From Roseivivax lentus (GTDB lineage Bacteria; Pseudomonadota; Alphaproteobacteria; Rhodobacterales; Rhodobacteraceae), in assembly GCF_900156805.1 (NCBI RefSeq), contig NZ_FTOQ01000006.1:1-64000 (forward strand): a DNA stretch of 64,000 nucleotides, in the 5' to 3' direction. A program made the translations under genes and the position numbers. Position 1 is the stretch's first letter; each line of letters starts with the position of its first letter. The notes under the pieces are model-generated. The model did not search any database and had not been told where the DNA came from. It worked only from the letters and a program-made list of their open reading frames with translations. This document shows positions 35,111 to 43,280 of the stretch, piece after piece.

Positions 35111-36582
35111 TCGGCCGCCGTCTTGAGCTGGAAGCCCTTCTCGATCTGGTCCGACGGCTCCACCGGGTATTCGCCCGAGAAGCAGGCATCGCAATATTGC
35201 GGGCTGGCCGCGTCGCGCCCCTTGGCCTCGCCCACCGCGCGGTAAAGCCCGTCGAGCGAGATGAAGCGCAGACTGTCCACCTGCAGATGCTCGCGCATTT
35301 CGTCCTCGGACATGGTCGCCGCCAGCAGCTTTTCGCGCTGGGGCGTGTCGACGCCGTAGAAACAGGGCCAGGCCGTGGGCGGGCTCGCGATGCGGAAATG
35401 CACCTCCGCCGCGCCCGCATCGAGGATCATCTCCTTGATCTTGCGGCTGGTGGTGCCGCGCACGACCGAATCGTCGACGAGGATCACGCGCTTGCCCTCG
35501 ATTAGCGCGCGGTTGACGTTCAGCTTGAGGCGCACGCCCATGTTGCGGATCTGCTCGGTGGGCTCGATGAAGGTGCGGCCCATATACTGGTTGCGCACGA
35601 TGCCCATGCCGTAGGGGATGCCCGATTGATGCGCGAAGCCGATGGCCGCGGGCGTGCCGCTGTCAGGCACCGGGCAGACGAGATCCGCGTCGACCGGCGC
35701 TTCTTTCGCCAGCTCCACGCCGATCTGGCGGCGCGTCTCGTAGACCGACCGGCTGCCGATGATCGAATCGGGGCGGCTGAAATAGACATGCTCGAAGATG
35801 CAGAAGCGCGGGCGCTGCGGGCGGAAGGGACGGTGGCTCTGTACGCCGTCCTTCTCGTTGATGACCACCATTTCGCCGGGCTCGATCTCACGCACGTATT
35901 CCGCGCCGATGATGTCGAGCGCGCAGGTCTCGGACGCGAGCGCCCAGGCATCGCCCACCCGGCCCAGGACCAGCGGACGCACGCCCAGGGGGTCGCGCAC
36001 GCCGATCAGCTTCGTGCGGGTCATGGCGACGACCGAAAAGGCGCCCTCGACCCGCCGCAGCGCGTCTTCCATCCGGCTGGGGATGTCGCGCTGCAGCGAG
36101 CGGGCCATCAGGTGGATGATGCATTCGCTGTCCGAGGAGGACTGGAAGATCGAGCCGCGCTCGATCAGCTCGCGCCGCAGCGCATCGGCATTGGTGATGT
36201 TGCCGTTATGGGCGATGGCCGCGCCACCCATGGAGAACTCGCCGAAAAAGGGCTGCACGTCGCGGATCTGCGTCGGCCCCTTGGAGCCGGAGGTCGAATA
36301 GCGCACATGCCCGATGGCGAGGCTGCCGGGCAGGGTCTGCATCAGCGATTGCGAGGTGAAGTTGTCGCGCACGTAGCCGAAGCGGCGCGCGGAGTTGAAG
36401 CCCTGGGAGGGCTCGTAGCTGACGATGCCGCCCGCTTCCTGCCCGCGATGTTGCAGCGCGTGCAGGCCGAGGGCGACGAAATTGGCGGCATCCGCCGATC
36501 CGATCAGGCCGAAGACGCCGCATTCCTCGCGGAGCTTGTCGTCGTCGAACGGATGGGCGGGCGGCATGTGGGCGTCGGACAA
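35107..36582 (-). CDS. purF: amidophosphoribosyltransferase
   Basis: PurF makes phosphoribosylamine from PRPP and glutamine, the first committed step of purine synthesis. The 491-residue protein shows the processed N-terminal nucleophile region (LREECGVFGLIG, catalytic Cys near 21) and the glutaminase domain, including GHVRYSTSGSK and AHNGNITNA. The PRTase motif is VILVDDSVVRGTTSRKI near residue 375. The TTG at 36582 has a GGAG upstream; an ATG at 36567 would give MPPAHPFDDDKLREEC, so the exact start is open. It follows the Hint-domain gene on the same strand, and DUF2199 overlaps its end. Confidence 0.95.
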   Translation of the reverse strand: MSDAHMPPAHPFDDDKLREECGVFGLIGSADAANFVALGLHALQHRGQEAGGIVSYEPSQGFNSARRFGYVRDNFTSQSLMQTLPGSLAIGHVRYSTSGSKGPTQIRDVQPFFGEFSMGGAAIAHNGNITNADALRRELIERGSIFQSSSDSECIIHLMARSLQRDIPSRMEDALRRVEGAFSVVAMTRTKLIGVRDPLGVRPLVLGRVGDAWALASETCALDIIGAEYVREIEPGEMVVINEKDGVQSHRPFRPQRPRFCIFEHVYFSRPDSIIGSRSVYETRRQIGVELAKEAPVDADLVCPVPDSGTPAAIGFAHQSGIPYGMGIVRNQYMGRTFIEPTEQIRNMGVRLKLNVNRALIEGKRVILVDDSVVRGTTSRKIKEMILDAGAAEVHFRIASPPTAWPCFYGVDTPQREKLLAATMSEDEMREHLQVDSLRFISLDGLYRAVGEAKGRDAASPQYCDACFSGEYPVEPSDQIEKGFQLKTAAE

Positions 36583-36617
36583 GGGGCAGCGCTCCGATTC
36601 CAGTGCGGATTTCTGCT

Positions 36618-37749
36618 CTATCTAGTCCTTGCATGCCGCACTGTCACGGACCGATCACAAAGATGGGGATTGCAAATGCGCAATGGACGCGATTCGCCGC
36701 AATGGCAGGGCGCGGGCCGTTTCGTCGGACAAGCCGCCGCAAGCGCGTGAAGCCCGTGCCGGCGCAGCAGGCGGCGAAGATTGGCGGGCTTCATCAGGGG
36801 TCGCGCCGGCGTCATCGCGGAAATCGCACTTGGTGCGCAGCCCTGCCACTCGAGCCGGGTGTCGTCCACAAGGCCGCCTTGCGTGACCAGTGCGCTTTCG
36901 AGGCCGAGCCCCGCGACGGGCAGCACCTCGTGGCCGTCCAGCAGGAGGTGCCAATATTCCACCCCGACCGGCGGGCAGACGGGGGCGATGGCGTCGGCAT
37001 GGGCCAGCGCGTGCACGGGGCCCATAACCTCCTGCCCGGCAAAACGCGACGGGTCCTCGGCGGGCACCCGGATCAGCACCCGGTGCTGACGCGACAGCGT
37101 GACATCGCAGGCGGGCAGGTTCGCTCCGAAAGCGCCCGCGCGGATACGGAAGGGCCGCAATCCGGCATGCAGACGCAACGCGGCGGGCGCGACGCGGCGC
37201 GACCCGATCGCGCGCAACGTGCCTTGCCGCCCGTCGATGAAAACGAGCCGGTCGCCCGGGCGCAGCGTCTCGATCCGCAGCGGCCCCTCGGGCGTTTCGA
37301 TCATTGTGCCACGCAGGAAACAGACCACGCCTGCGTTGGAGATGCTGGAATACGTGGTGGAATTCGGGTTCGAAATCGAGGTGACCGTATAGGTCGTGTT
37401 GAGCGCCGGGGCCGGGTCGTCGAAAATGTAGTAGGAATTGCCGGTCGAGGCGATGAAGACCCGGTACATCACGAAACTGTCCGTGCCGTCGCTGAGCGTA
37501 ATCGCCTCGCGCGGCTGGACCTGTCCGCTGTCGACCTGGTTGCCGAACTCGTCATAGACCGTGGCGATTTGGTCGCCATCCTCGTCGTCGCGGTCGTCGG
37601 TGCCGTCCTGCAGACTGGAATCGCCGTCCGAGATCTGGATCAGGTAGTCCGACGGTTCGGTGAACGTGATCGTCTCGCCGGTGGACGGTGTTCCGGCCGG
37701 GCCATGTGAAATCCGTCGTCGGATAGCCTGCGTAATCGTAAATTGCCAT
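36618..37749 (-). pseudogene. Hint-domain (hedgehog/intein-type) protein with a frameshift near codon 17
   Basis: Translation from ATG 37749 gives MAIYDYAGYPTTDFTWPG and then runs out of register. One base over, the frame is open from about 37695 to the stop at 36618. It reads AGTPSTGETITFTEPSDYL, continues with beta-rich sequence (SNAGVVCFLRGTMIETPEGPLRIETLRPGDRLVF), and then a C-terminal Hint core (TLSRQHRVLI, GVEYWHLLLDGHEVL). Removing one C from the CCC at about 37699-37703 (TGGCCCGGCCGG) rejoins the two parts. The Hint block C-F-L-x-G-T-x-I-x-T is typical of Rhodobacteraceae secreted or surface proteins. It could be a true pseudogene, a phase-variable C-run or a sequencing error. The last 50 residues look unusual for the family. 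Confidence 0.75.
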
Positions 37750-37856
37750 GACGCCTCGAACGATCCCAGTCGCGAGACAGGGATGCCCGAAAGGTCTGAA
37801 GATTTATTGACCGGCGTTTGACCGTTTCAAGGCACCGTGCGGTGAATCGCCCGTGT

Positions 37857-38420
37857 TCAGGCGTCGTTCGCGTCGCAGACGCCCACCAGCTCTTCGTATT
37901 GCCGGGTGACCCAGCCCAGGGCCTGGTCGGGATTGCGCGCCTCGATCTCGTCGGTGAAGCGCGAGAAGACCGCCGCCGCGCGGCTGTCATCGACCATCGG
38001 CACGTCCTGCGCGGTGATCACCGTCTCGTAGACGAAGAAGGCGATCGCCACGAGCAGGATGCCGCGCGCCACCCCGAAGAGAAACCCGAGCCCCTGGTCG
38101 AGCCCACCGAGGGCCGAGCGCTGCACGAGGCTCGAAAAGAGCGGCGTGAAGAACGACACCACGATCAGCGCCAGCGCGAAGACGCCCGCGAAGGCCGCGA
38201 TGATCGACAATTCGCAGCTGTCCGACAGGAATTCGCCGATCACCGGCAATTCCTTGACCAGCGGCTGTACCTGGGCCGCGAAGATGAACGCGAGGAAGGC
38301 CGCGGCAACCCAGCCCGCGATGGCCATCGCCTCGCGGACGAGCCCGCGCGAATAGGCCAGGAGCGCCGACAGCACGATGATCACCGCCACCACGGCGTCG
38401 ATTGCGGTAAAGCCTTCCAT
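37857..38420 (-). CDS. cvpA: CvpA family membrane protein
   Basis: The 187-residue protein has four predicted membrane helices and the CvpA pattern: FTAIDAVVAVIIVLSALLAYSRGLVREAMAIAGWVAAAFLAF at the N-terminus, then SALGGLDQGLGFLFGVARGILLVAIAFFVYE near residues 100-135. CvpA was named for colicin V production and is often near purF, as here. Its role in envelope homeostasis is known only in outline. It lies downstream of radA on the same strand (36-base gap). Confidence 0.92.
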   Translation of the reverse strand: MEGFTAIDAVVAVIIVLSALLAYSRGLVREAMAIAGWVAAAFLAFIFAAQVQPLVKELPVIGEFLSDSCELSIIAAFAGVFALALIVVSFFTPLFSSLVQRSALGGLDQGLGFLFGVARGILLVAIAFFVYETVITAQDVPMVDDSRAAAVFSRFTDEIEARNPDQALGWVTRQYEELVGVCDANDA

Positions 38421-38456
38421 TGCCTGCCTCTTTCCTCAGCCTCAAAGCGGGCGGGC

Positions 38457-39827
38457 TCAGCCCGCTCCGAATACCTCGCCCACAAAGCTTGCCAGATCGT
38501 TCATGCGGGTCAGGCGCAGGCCGGACGCATCGACGGTCTTGCCTCCCTCGGGCGCAATCGCCGCGGAGAAACCAAGTTTCCGCGCTTCTTTCAACCTGTT
38601 TTCGGTCTGGCTGACCGGACGAAGGGCTCCTGATAGGCTGATTTCTCCGAAAACGACAGTCTCGGGGGGCAGAGCCGCGTCCTCCCGCGCGGAAAGTAGC
38701 GCAGCCGCCACAGCCAGATCCGCGGCCGGTTCGGTGACCTTCATGCCGCCCGCCACGTTCAGATAGACGTCGAGCCCGGTAAAGGGGATTCCGCAGCGCG
38801 CCTCCAGCACCGCCAGGATCATCGACAGCCGGCCGCCATCCCAGCCCACGGTCTGCCGCCGCGGCTGGGCATGCGGCGTGGGGGCGACCAGCGCCTGGAA
38901 CTCGCAAAGCACCGGCCGCGTGCCTTCTATGCCTGAGAAAACCACCGAGCCGGGGCTCGGCGTGCCGCGCTCGGACAGGAACAGCGCCGAGGGGTTGGTG
39001 ACCTCGGCGAGCCCCGCCCCGGTCATCTCGAAGACGCCGATCTCGTCGGCGGGACCGAAGCGGTTCTTCACCGCGCGCAGGATGCGGAACTGGTGGCCGC
39101 GCTCGCCCTCGAAATAGAGCACCGTGTCGACCATGTGCTCCACCACCCGCGGCCCGGCGATCTGGCCGTCCTTGGTGACGTGGCCCACCATCACGATGGC
39201 GGTATTCCGCCGCTTGGCGAAACTGGTCAGCTCATGCGCCGCCGCGCGCACCTGCGCCACCGATCCCGGCGCCGAGGCGACGTGATCGGCCCACATGGTC
39301 TGCACCGAATCGATGATCGCGAAATCCGGGCGCTCGGCTTCGAGCGTCGTCAGGATGTCGCGCAGGTTGGTCTCCGCGCCAAGCGCCACGGTCGCGTCGC
39401 CAAGCCCCAGCCGCTGCGCGCGCATGCGGATCTGCGCCGAGGCTTCCTCGCCCGAGATATAGACGACCTTCAGGCCCCGGCTCGCAAAGGCCGCGGCGGC
39501 CTGCAACAGCAGCGTGGACTTGCCGATGCCCGGATCGCCGCCCACGAGGATGGCCGAGGCCGGGACGAGCCCGCCGCCCAGCACCCGGTCCAGCTCCGAC
39601 AGGCCGCAGGCGGTGCGCGGCGGCGGCGCTTCTCGGGCCGACAGATCGCTCAGCGGCACGGTCCGCCCGCGCTCCGACCCCAGCGTCTTGGCCGCGGGCC
39701 CCGTCGATAGCGGCACGTCCTCCTGGATGGCGTTCCAGGCGCCGCATGCCTCGCAGCGCCCCGACCATTTGGAGGTGGTGTTGCCGCATTCGGCACAGAC
39801 GAAGGTGGGTTTACCGGGACGGGCCAT
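38457..39827 (-). CDS. radA: DNA repair protein RadA
   Basis: RadA is a RecA-like helicase that drives branch migration during recombination. The 456-residue protein has a C4 zinc finger (CAECGNTTSKWSGRCEACGAW), Walker A GGDPGIGKSTLLLQ near residue 95, and the RadA-specific KNRFG motif (AVKNRFGPADEIG) near residue 255. The Lon-protease-like C-terminal domain ends in SLSGALRPVSQTENRLKEARKLGF. ATG 39827 (MARPGKPTFVCAECG) is the family start. A 302-residue membrane-anchored protein gene is upstream. Confidence 0.96.
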   Translation of the reverse strand: MARPGKPTFVCAECGNTTSKWSGRCEACGAWNAIQEDVPLSTGPAAKTLGSERGRTVPLSDLSAREAPPPRTACGLSELDRVLGGGLVPASAILVGGDPGIGKSTLLLQAAAAFASRGLKVVYISGEEASAQIRMRAQRLGLGDATVALGAETNLRDILTTLEAERPDFAIIDSVQTMWADHVASAPGSVAQVRAAAHELTSFAKRRNTAIVMVGHVTKDGQIAGPRVVEHMVDTVLYFEGERGHQFRILRAVKNRFGPADEIGVFEMTGAGLAEVTNPSALFLSERGTPSPGSVVFSGIEGTRPVLCEFQALVAPTPHAQPRRQTVGWDGGRLSMILAVLEARCGIPFTGLDVYLNVAGGMKVTEPAADLAVAAALLSAREDAALPPETVVFGEISLSGALRPVSQTENRLKEARKLGFSAAIAPEGGKTVDASGLRLTRMNDLASFVGEVFGAG

Positions 39828-39915
39828 GCCCGATCTTGTGGCCCATAAGGCGGCCTGCCGCAAGATGCAGGGGAAACGGGCGGGCCCGGAAATGCGCAGG
39901 GGCCGCGAAAGCCGC

Positions 39916-40824
39916 CTATTGCGCGGCGCGGCGCGAGAGCAGCTCGACGATGTCGCTGTCATCGGGCCGGGTGGCGCTCCCCGCCGCCTCGGCTTCCTCC
40001 GCCACGTCCTCGATCCAGTCGCGCTCGGTGCTGCGCACGGGGGCCGCGTCGGCTTTGGCCGCGCTTCCGGCTTCGGGCCCGGCATCGGCCAGCACGTCGG
40101 CCTGATCTTCAGGCAGGGCGTCGGACAGCTCGGGCAGCAAGTCGTTCAGCTCCTCGCAGATCCGCGCAAGCTGGGCCTCGGCGACGGCCTCGTCCATCTC
40201 CACGTCCTCGATCCAGCTGCGCAGGGCCACCGCGTGGGATTTCGCCGCGTCGAGCCTGCGGTTGAAATCGTCCACTTCGATCTGCCGCTGGGTCAGGAAA
40301 TCCGTGGCCCGGCGCACGGCATCGTCGGAATAGACGCGCGCCAGATCGCGCGACAGGTGGCTCATCTGCGCCGCGACCTCGATCACCGGCGCTTCGAGTT
40401 CCGCAAGATCGGGATGGTCGCGCAGATAGGCGATCCGCTCGCGCACCGAATCGAATTCGGATTTCATATGGAAGACGCCCTCGCGATCGGCGGCATGGGC
40501 GAGGCGATAGGCGCGGGTGACGTCCTCCATGGTGATGTGGAACTTGCGGTGCGAGGTCTCCAGCGCCAGCACCCGCGCATTGCCCGGCAGATATGCCAGA
40601 AGCCCGACGATCAGCGCGGTGCCCGCGATCTGCAGCGCCATGCCCGCTTCGGGATAGGCGATACCGCCGAAACTCAGCGTCAGGTCCAGCCAGGGCAGAT
40701 ATCCCAGGGCAGAGCCGAGCGTCGCCGCCGTTGCCAGAAGTCCCAGTGAAATCAGAAGAGCAATAGTGATGAATTGAAATGCGACTCGAATCGCCCAAAG
40801 CAGCGAAATACTCACACGTGTCAT
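39916..40824 (-). CDS. membrane-anchored coiled-coil protein of unknown function
   Basis: The 302-residue protein has two N-terminal membrane helices (VAFQFITIALLISLGLLATAATLGSALG and AGMALQIAGTALIVGLLAYLPG). A long alpha-helical, coiled-coil-like cytoplasmic region follows (about residues 85-245), and then a low-complexity acidic C-terminus. It is sometimes labelled a DNA repair protein in roseobacters because it precedes radA, but I see no nuclease or ATPase motif. ATG 40824 (MTRVSISLLWAIRV) is used. Its promoter region contains a consensus -35 and a perfect palindrome. It could be a scaffold for envelope or nucleoid organisation, which is speculation. Confidence 0.75.
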   Translation of the reverse strand: MTRVSISLLWAIRVAFQFITIALLISLGLLATAATLGSALGYLPWLDLTLSFGGIAYPEAGMALQIAGTALIVGLLAYLPGNARVLALETSHRKFHITMEDVTRAYRLAHAADREGVFHMKSEFDSVRERIAYLRDHPDLAELEAPVIEVAAQMSHLSRDLARVYSDDAVRRATDFLTQRQIEVDDFNRRLDAAKSHAVALRSWIEDVEMDEAVAEAQLARICEELNDLLPELSDALPEDQADVLADAGPEAGSAAKADAAPVRSTERDWIEDVAEEAEAAGSATRPDDSDIVELLSRRAAQ

Positions 40825-40901
40825 GTCACGGTCCCCCCCGAGACCCGAAAAAAGAATCGCCCATACAGGCACAATTCCACCATCTTACGGGGAGAAAACG
40901 A

Positions 40902-40922
40902 ATTTTGGCCAAAATGTGTCAA
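40902..40922 (-). promoter_or_regulatory. consensus -35 beside a 14-bp palindrome upstream of the coiled-coil gene
   Basis: On the minus strand TTGACA (40922-40917) is followed two bases later by ATTTTGGCCAAAAT (40915-40902), a perfect palindrome. A convincing -10 at the right distance was not found; TTTTC and TAAGAT further on are weak. The palindrome would lie between -35 and -10, a typical operator position. Confidence 0.45.
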
Positions 40923-40994
40923 AAAAAGTGTGCATTGTCATGAAATGCGAACGAAATCCGCCTGGCGAGGGCATTGTGCGCGCCCGCGCGACAA

Positions 40995-41381
40995 TCACAT
41001 GAGCGTACTGCCCCAAAGCCCCAGAAAGCCTAGCAAAAACATCACATGCAGCGCGTCGATCCAGCGCCGTGCCCGGGTCGGCACGACGCCCGAGACGAAG
41101 AACAGCGCCGAGAGCGCGAGGGGCACGCGCAGCCCCTGTCCGGCGCTCAGCGCATGGGCCATGGGCGCGTACCACGCGGCCTCCTGCAGCCCCAGCGCCG
41201 GGGCGAAGGTCGTCAGGATGCACAGCGCGGCCAGCGCGAGAACGGCGGCGGCCACCCAGCGCGCGGCGCCACGGGCGAGGATCACGCGGGTCAGCGCCAG
41301 CGCGAAGAGCAGTTCGAAATAGACGAAGCGCTTGACGAAGATCAGCGCGATCAGGGCGGGATCGGGCTCGAACGCGCCCAT
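40995..41381 (-). CDS. small four-helix membrane protein
   Basis: The 128-residue protein is almost entirely hydrophobic, with about four helices: YFELLFALALTRVILA, WVAAAVLALAALCILTTFAPALG, VPLALSALFFVSGVVP and ALHVMFLLGFLGLWGSTLM. It starts one base after the alr stop, so it is cotranscribed with alanine racemase. I do not recognise a family. Position suggests a membrane function connected with cell-wall precursor metabolism, but this is only context. Confidence 0.7.
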   Translation of the reverse strand: MGAFEPDPALIALIFVKRFVYFELLFALALTRVILARGAARWVAAAVLALAALCILTTFAPALGLQEAAWYAPMAHALSAGQGLRVPLALSALFFVSGVVPTRARRWIDALHVMFLLGFLGLWGSTLM

Positions 41382-41382
41382 C

Positions 41383-42420
41383 TCAGCCGCCGTGATAGCG
41401 CCGGGCGTAGCGCGCGCCGAGCGAGGTCAGGATCTCGTAGCCGATCGTGCCCGCCCAATCGGCCAGCGTGTCGATGGATTGATGCCGGCCCAGAAGCTCC
41501 ACCTGTTCGGGCGGGGCGGCCAGCGCGGTCACGTCGACCGCGATGAGGTCCATCGAGATGCGGCCCAGCACCTTGCAGCGCGTCTCGCCTGCATAGACAT
41601 GCGCCTCGGGACCCATGGCGCGCAGTACGCCATCCGCATAGCCCGCCGAGATGGTCGCGACGCGGGTCGGTTTGCGCGCGATCCAGCTGTTGCCGTAGCC
41701 CACGCTTTCGCCGGGCGCCACGTCGCGCACCTGGATCACCGGGATGTCGAGATAGACCACCGGCCGCGCGTCGATGAAGGGCAGCCCGCCATAAAGGCCG
41801 ATGCCGGGGCGGGCGAGGTCGAAATGGTAGTCGGGGCCGAGCAGGATGCCGCCGGTCGCGGCCAGCGAGCGGGGCGCGTCGAGCCCGTCGGTCATCTCGC
41901 GGAAGGCCGCGCATTGATCGGGGTTCATCGCGTGATCGGGCTCGTCCGAACAGGCCAGGTGGCTCATCACGAGACGCGGGCGCTGGGCCATGGCGATGTC
42001 GCGCAGCGCGGCCCATTCCGCCGTCTCCATGCCCAGCCGGTTCATGCCCGAATCGAGCTGGATACCCAGCGGATGGCCGGGCAGAGCCTCCACATGGCGC
42101 AGCATCTGGTCGATGGAATTGAGCATCGGCACGAGATCGGCATCGCGCAGCAGCGCCGCATCCCCCGCCATGTGACCCGAGAAGACGCAGATCTCGGGGC
42201 CGGGCCCGAGGACCCTGCGCAGCGCCACGCCTTCCTCGGCGATGGCCACGAAGAACCGTCGCGCGCCGGCGCGGGCGAGCACCGGTGCGACCCGCGCCGC
42301 ATCGAGCCCGTAGGCATCGGCCTTCACCACCGCGGCGGTCTTGCCGGTATTCTGCCGGTCGAGAGCGCGCCAATTGCCGACGATCGCGTCGAGATCGATA
42401 TTCAGTTCTGCCTGGGCCAT
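41383..42420 (-). CDS. alr: alanine racemase
   Basis: Alr interconverts L- and D-alanine for peptidoglycan synthesis. The 345-residue protein is PLP-dependent: Lys33 in [20 protein letters not shown] forms the Schiff base, and the catalytic Tyr is in [28 protein letters not shown] near residue 235-260. It is slightly shorter than the E. coli enzymes and has KADAYG instead of the more common KANAYG, as in other Rhodobacterales, from memory. It heads an operon with the small membrane protein. A long, structured gap lies upstream. Confidence 0.93.
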   Translation of the reverse strand: MAQAELNIDLDAIVGNWRALDRQNTGKTAAVVKADAYGLDAARVAPVLARAGARRFFVAIAEEGVALRRVLGPGPEICVFSGHMAGDAALLRDADLVPMLNSIDQMLRHVEALPGHPLGIQLDSGMNRLGMETAEWAALRDIAMAQRPRLVMSHLACSDEPDHAMNPDQCAAFREMTDGLDAPRSLAATGGILLGPDYHFDLARPGIGLYGGLPFIDARPVVYLDIPVIQVRDVAPGESVGYGNSWIARKPTRVATISAGYADGVLRAMGPEAHVYAGETRCKVLGRISMDLIAVDVTALAAPPEQVELLGRHQSIDTLADWAGTIGYEILTSLGARYARRYHGG

Positions 42421-42878
42421 GGCCGCTCTTTGACACGGAGAATTTTCAGGTCAAGCCGGATTTGTGTTGGCGGGGCGTCGGCGGGGCGCTGGCGGGGCAT
42501 CGGCGGGCGCGGCCGGGCCATGCGAAGGCCCCAGCAGGGCCCCGGCGGGCGCGGCTTCGCGCCGCCGCAAGCGGCAGCCCTAAGCCGCGCCCGCCCGCAT
42601 GGATCATGCGGGCGGTGCCCGTGGCACCGGGGGCGGCCGGGACGGGGTGGCGGAATGCCGGGAGGGTGCGGGATCCCTGCTGAGAAGCGCTTCAGGGGCA
42701 GGTCTGCCCTGAAGCGTGCCTTCCCCGAGGATGAGGCCCGCCGGAGCCGCCTCAAGGCCGGGCCGCGCGTGCCGCGCGGTGCCTGCGGCAGCCTTGACCC
42801 GGCTCCGGCGGGCGCGCGGGAGGCGAGGCCGGTGCGCGGCCCGGGGCGGGGTCGGGACCTGTCGCGCAGCGCCGCGCG
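42421..42878. repeat. structured intergenic region upstream of alr, with repeat copy 2 (56-bp core 42747-42802)
   Basis: There is no gene in these 458 bases, but dense secondary structure. A 14-bp perfect inverted repeat spans 42544-42557 and 42582-42595. A 10-bp hairpin with loop GAT (42592-42614) overlaps its right arm, so the two are mutually exclusive. CGCTTCAGGG/CCCTGAAGCG pair at 42688-42716. At 42747-42802 is the same 56-bp core as at 30333-30388. Here its outer arms read GCCCGCCGGAGCC and GGCTCCGGCGGGC, different from copy 1 but again complementary. Confidence 0.75.
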
Positions 42879-43280
42879 TCAGGGCAGGACCGTCACACCC
42901 TTGCCGGGATGCGCGCGGTAATGCGCAAGCCGCGTCTCCAGATCGCCCACATGCAGCTCCAGCCGGTGCCCGTCGGGATCGGCGACGTAAAGCGAGGCGC
43001 CTTCGGAGCGGTTCTCCTTCCAGACCGGTGCGGAAGCCCTGAGGCGCCCGGCCAGCGCGTCGAAGGCCGCCTGCGGGACCGAGAAGGCGTAATGGGTGCC
43101 GCCCGTGGCGGGCGACGCCGCATCGGAGGCCTCGAGACAGAGCCACAGCGAGCCGAGCTCGAGATAGGCCATGCCGGGCCCCCGGGCGCGCAGCTGGCCG
43201 CCGAGGAGGTCGCGGTAGAAGGCGATCGCGCGGTCGAGATCTGAGACCGCCAGCGTCAGGTGATTGAGCCCCGCGATCAA
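42879..43280 (-). CDS. FosA-like glutathione transferase (vicinal oxygen chelate family)
   Basis: FosA inactivates fosfomycin by adding glutathione. This 133-residue protein is very close to FosA in motif content: GLNHLTLAV with metal His7 and Thr9, LWLCL (Trp46, Cys48), THYAFS with metal His63, and WKENRSEGAS (Lys88, Ser92, Ser96, the potassium loop). Tyr98 and LELHVGDLETRL with metal Glu109 and Arg117 complete the set. All known fosfomycin- and Mn-binding positions are kept. Its ATG overlaps the dnaB stop by four bases, so it is co-translated with a replication gene. Resistance activity is expected from the family but not demonstrated. Confidence 0.85.
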   Translation of the reverse strand: MIAGLNHLTLAVSDLDRAIAFYRDLLGGQLRARGPGMAYLELGSLWLCLEASDAASPATGGTHYAFSVPQAAFDALAGRLRASAPVWKENRSEGASLYVADPDGHRLELHVGDLETRLAHYRAHPGKGVTVLP

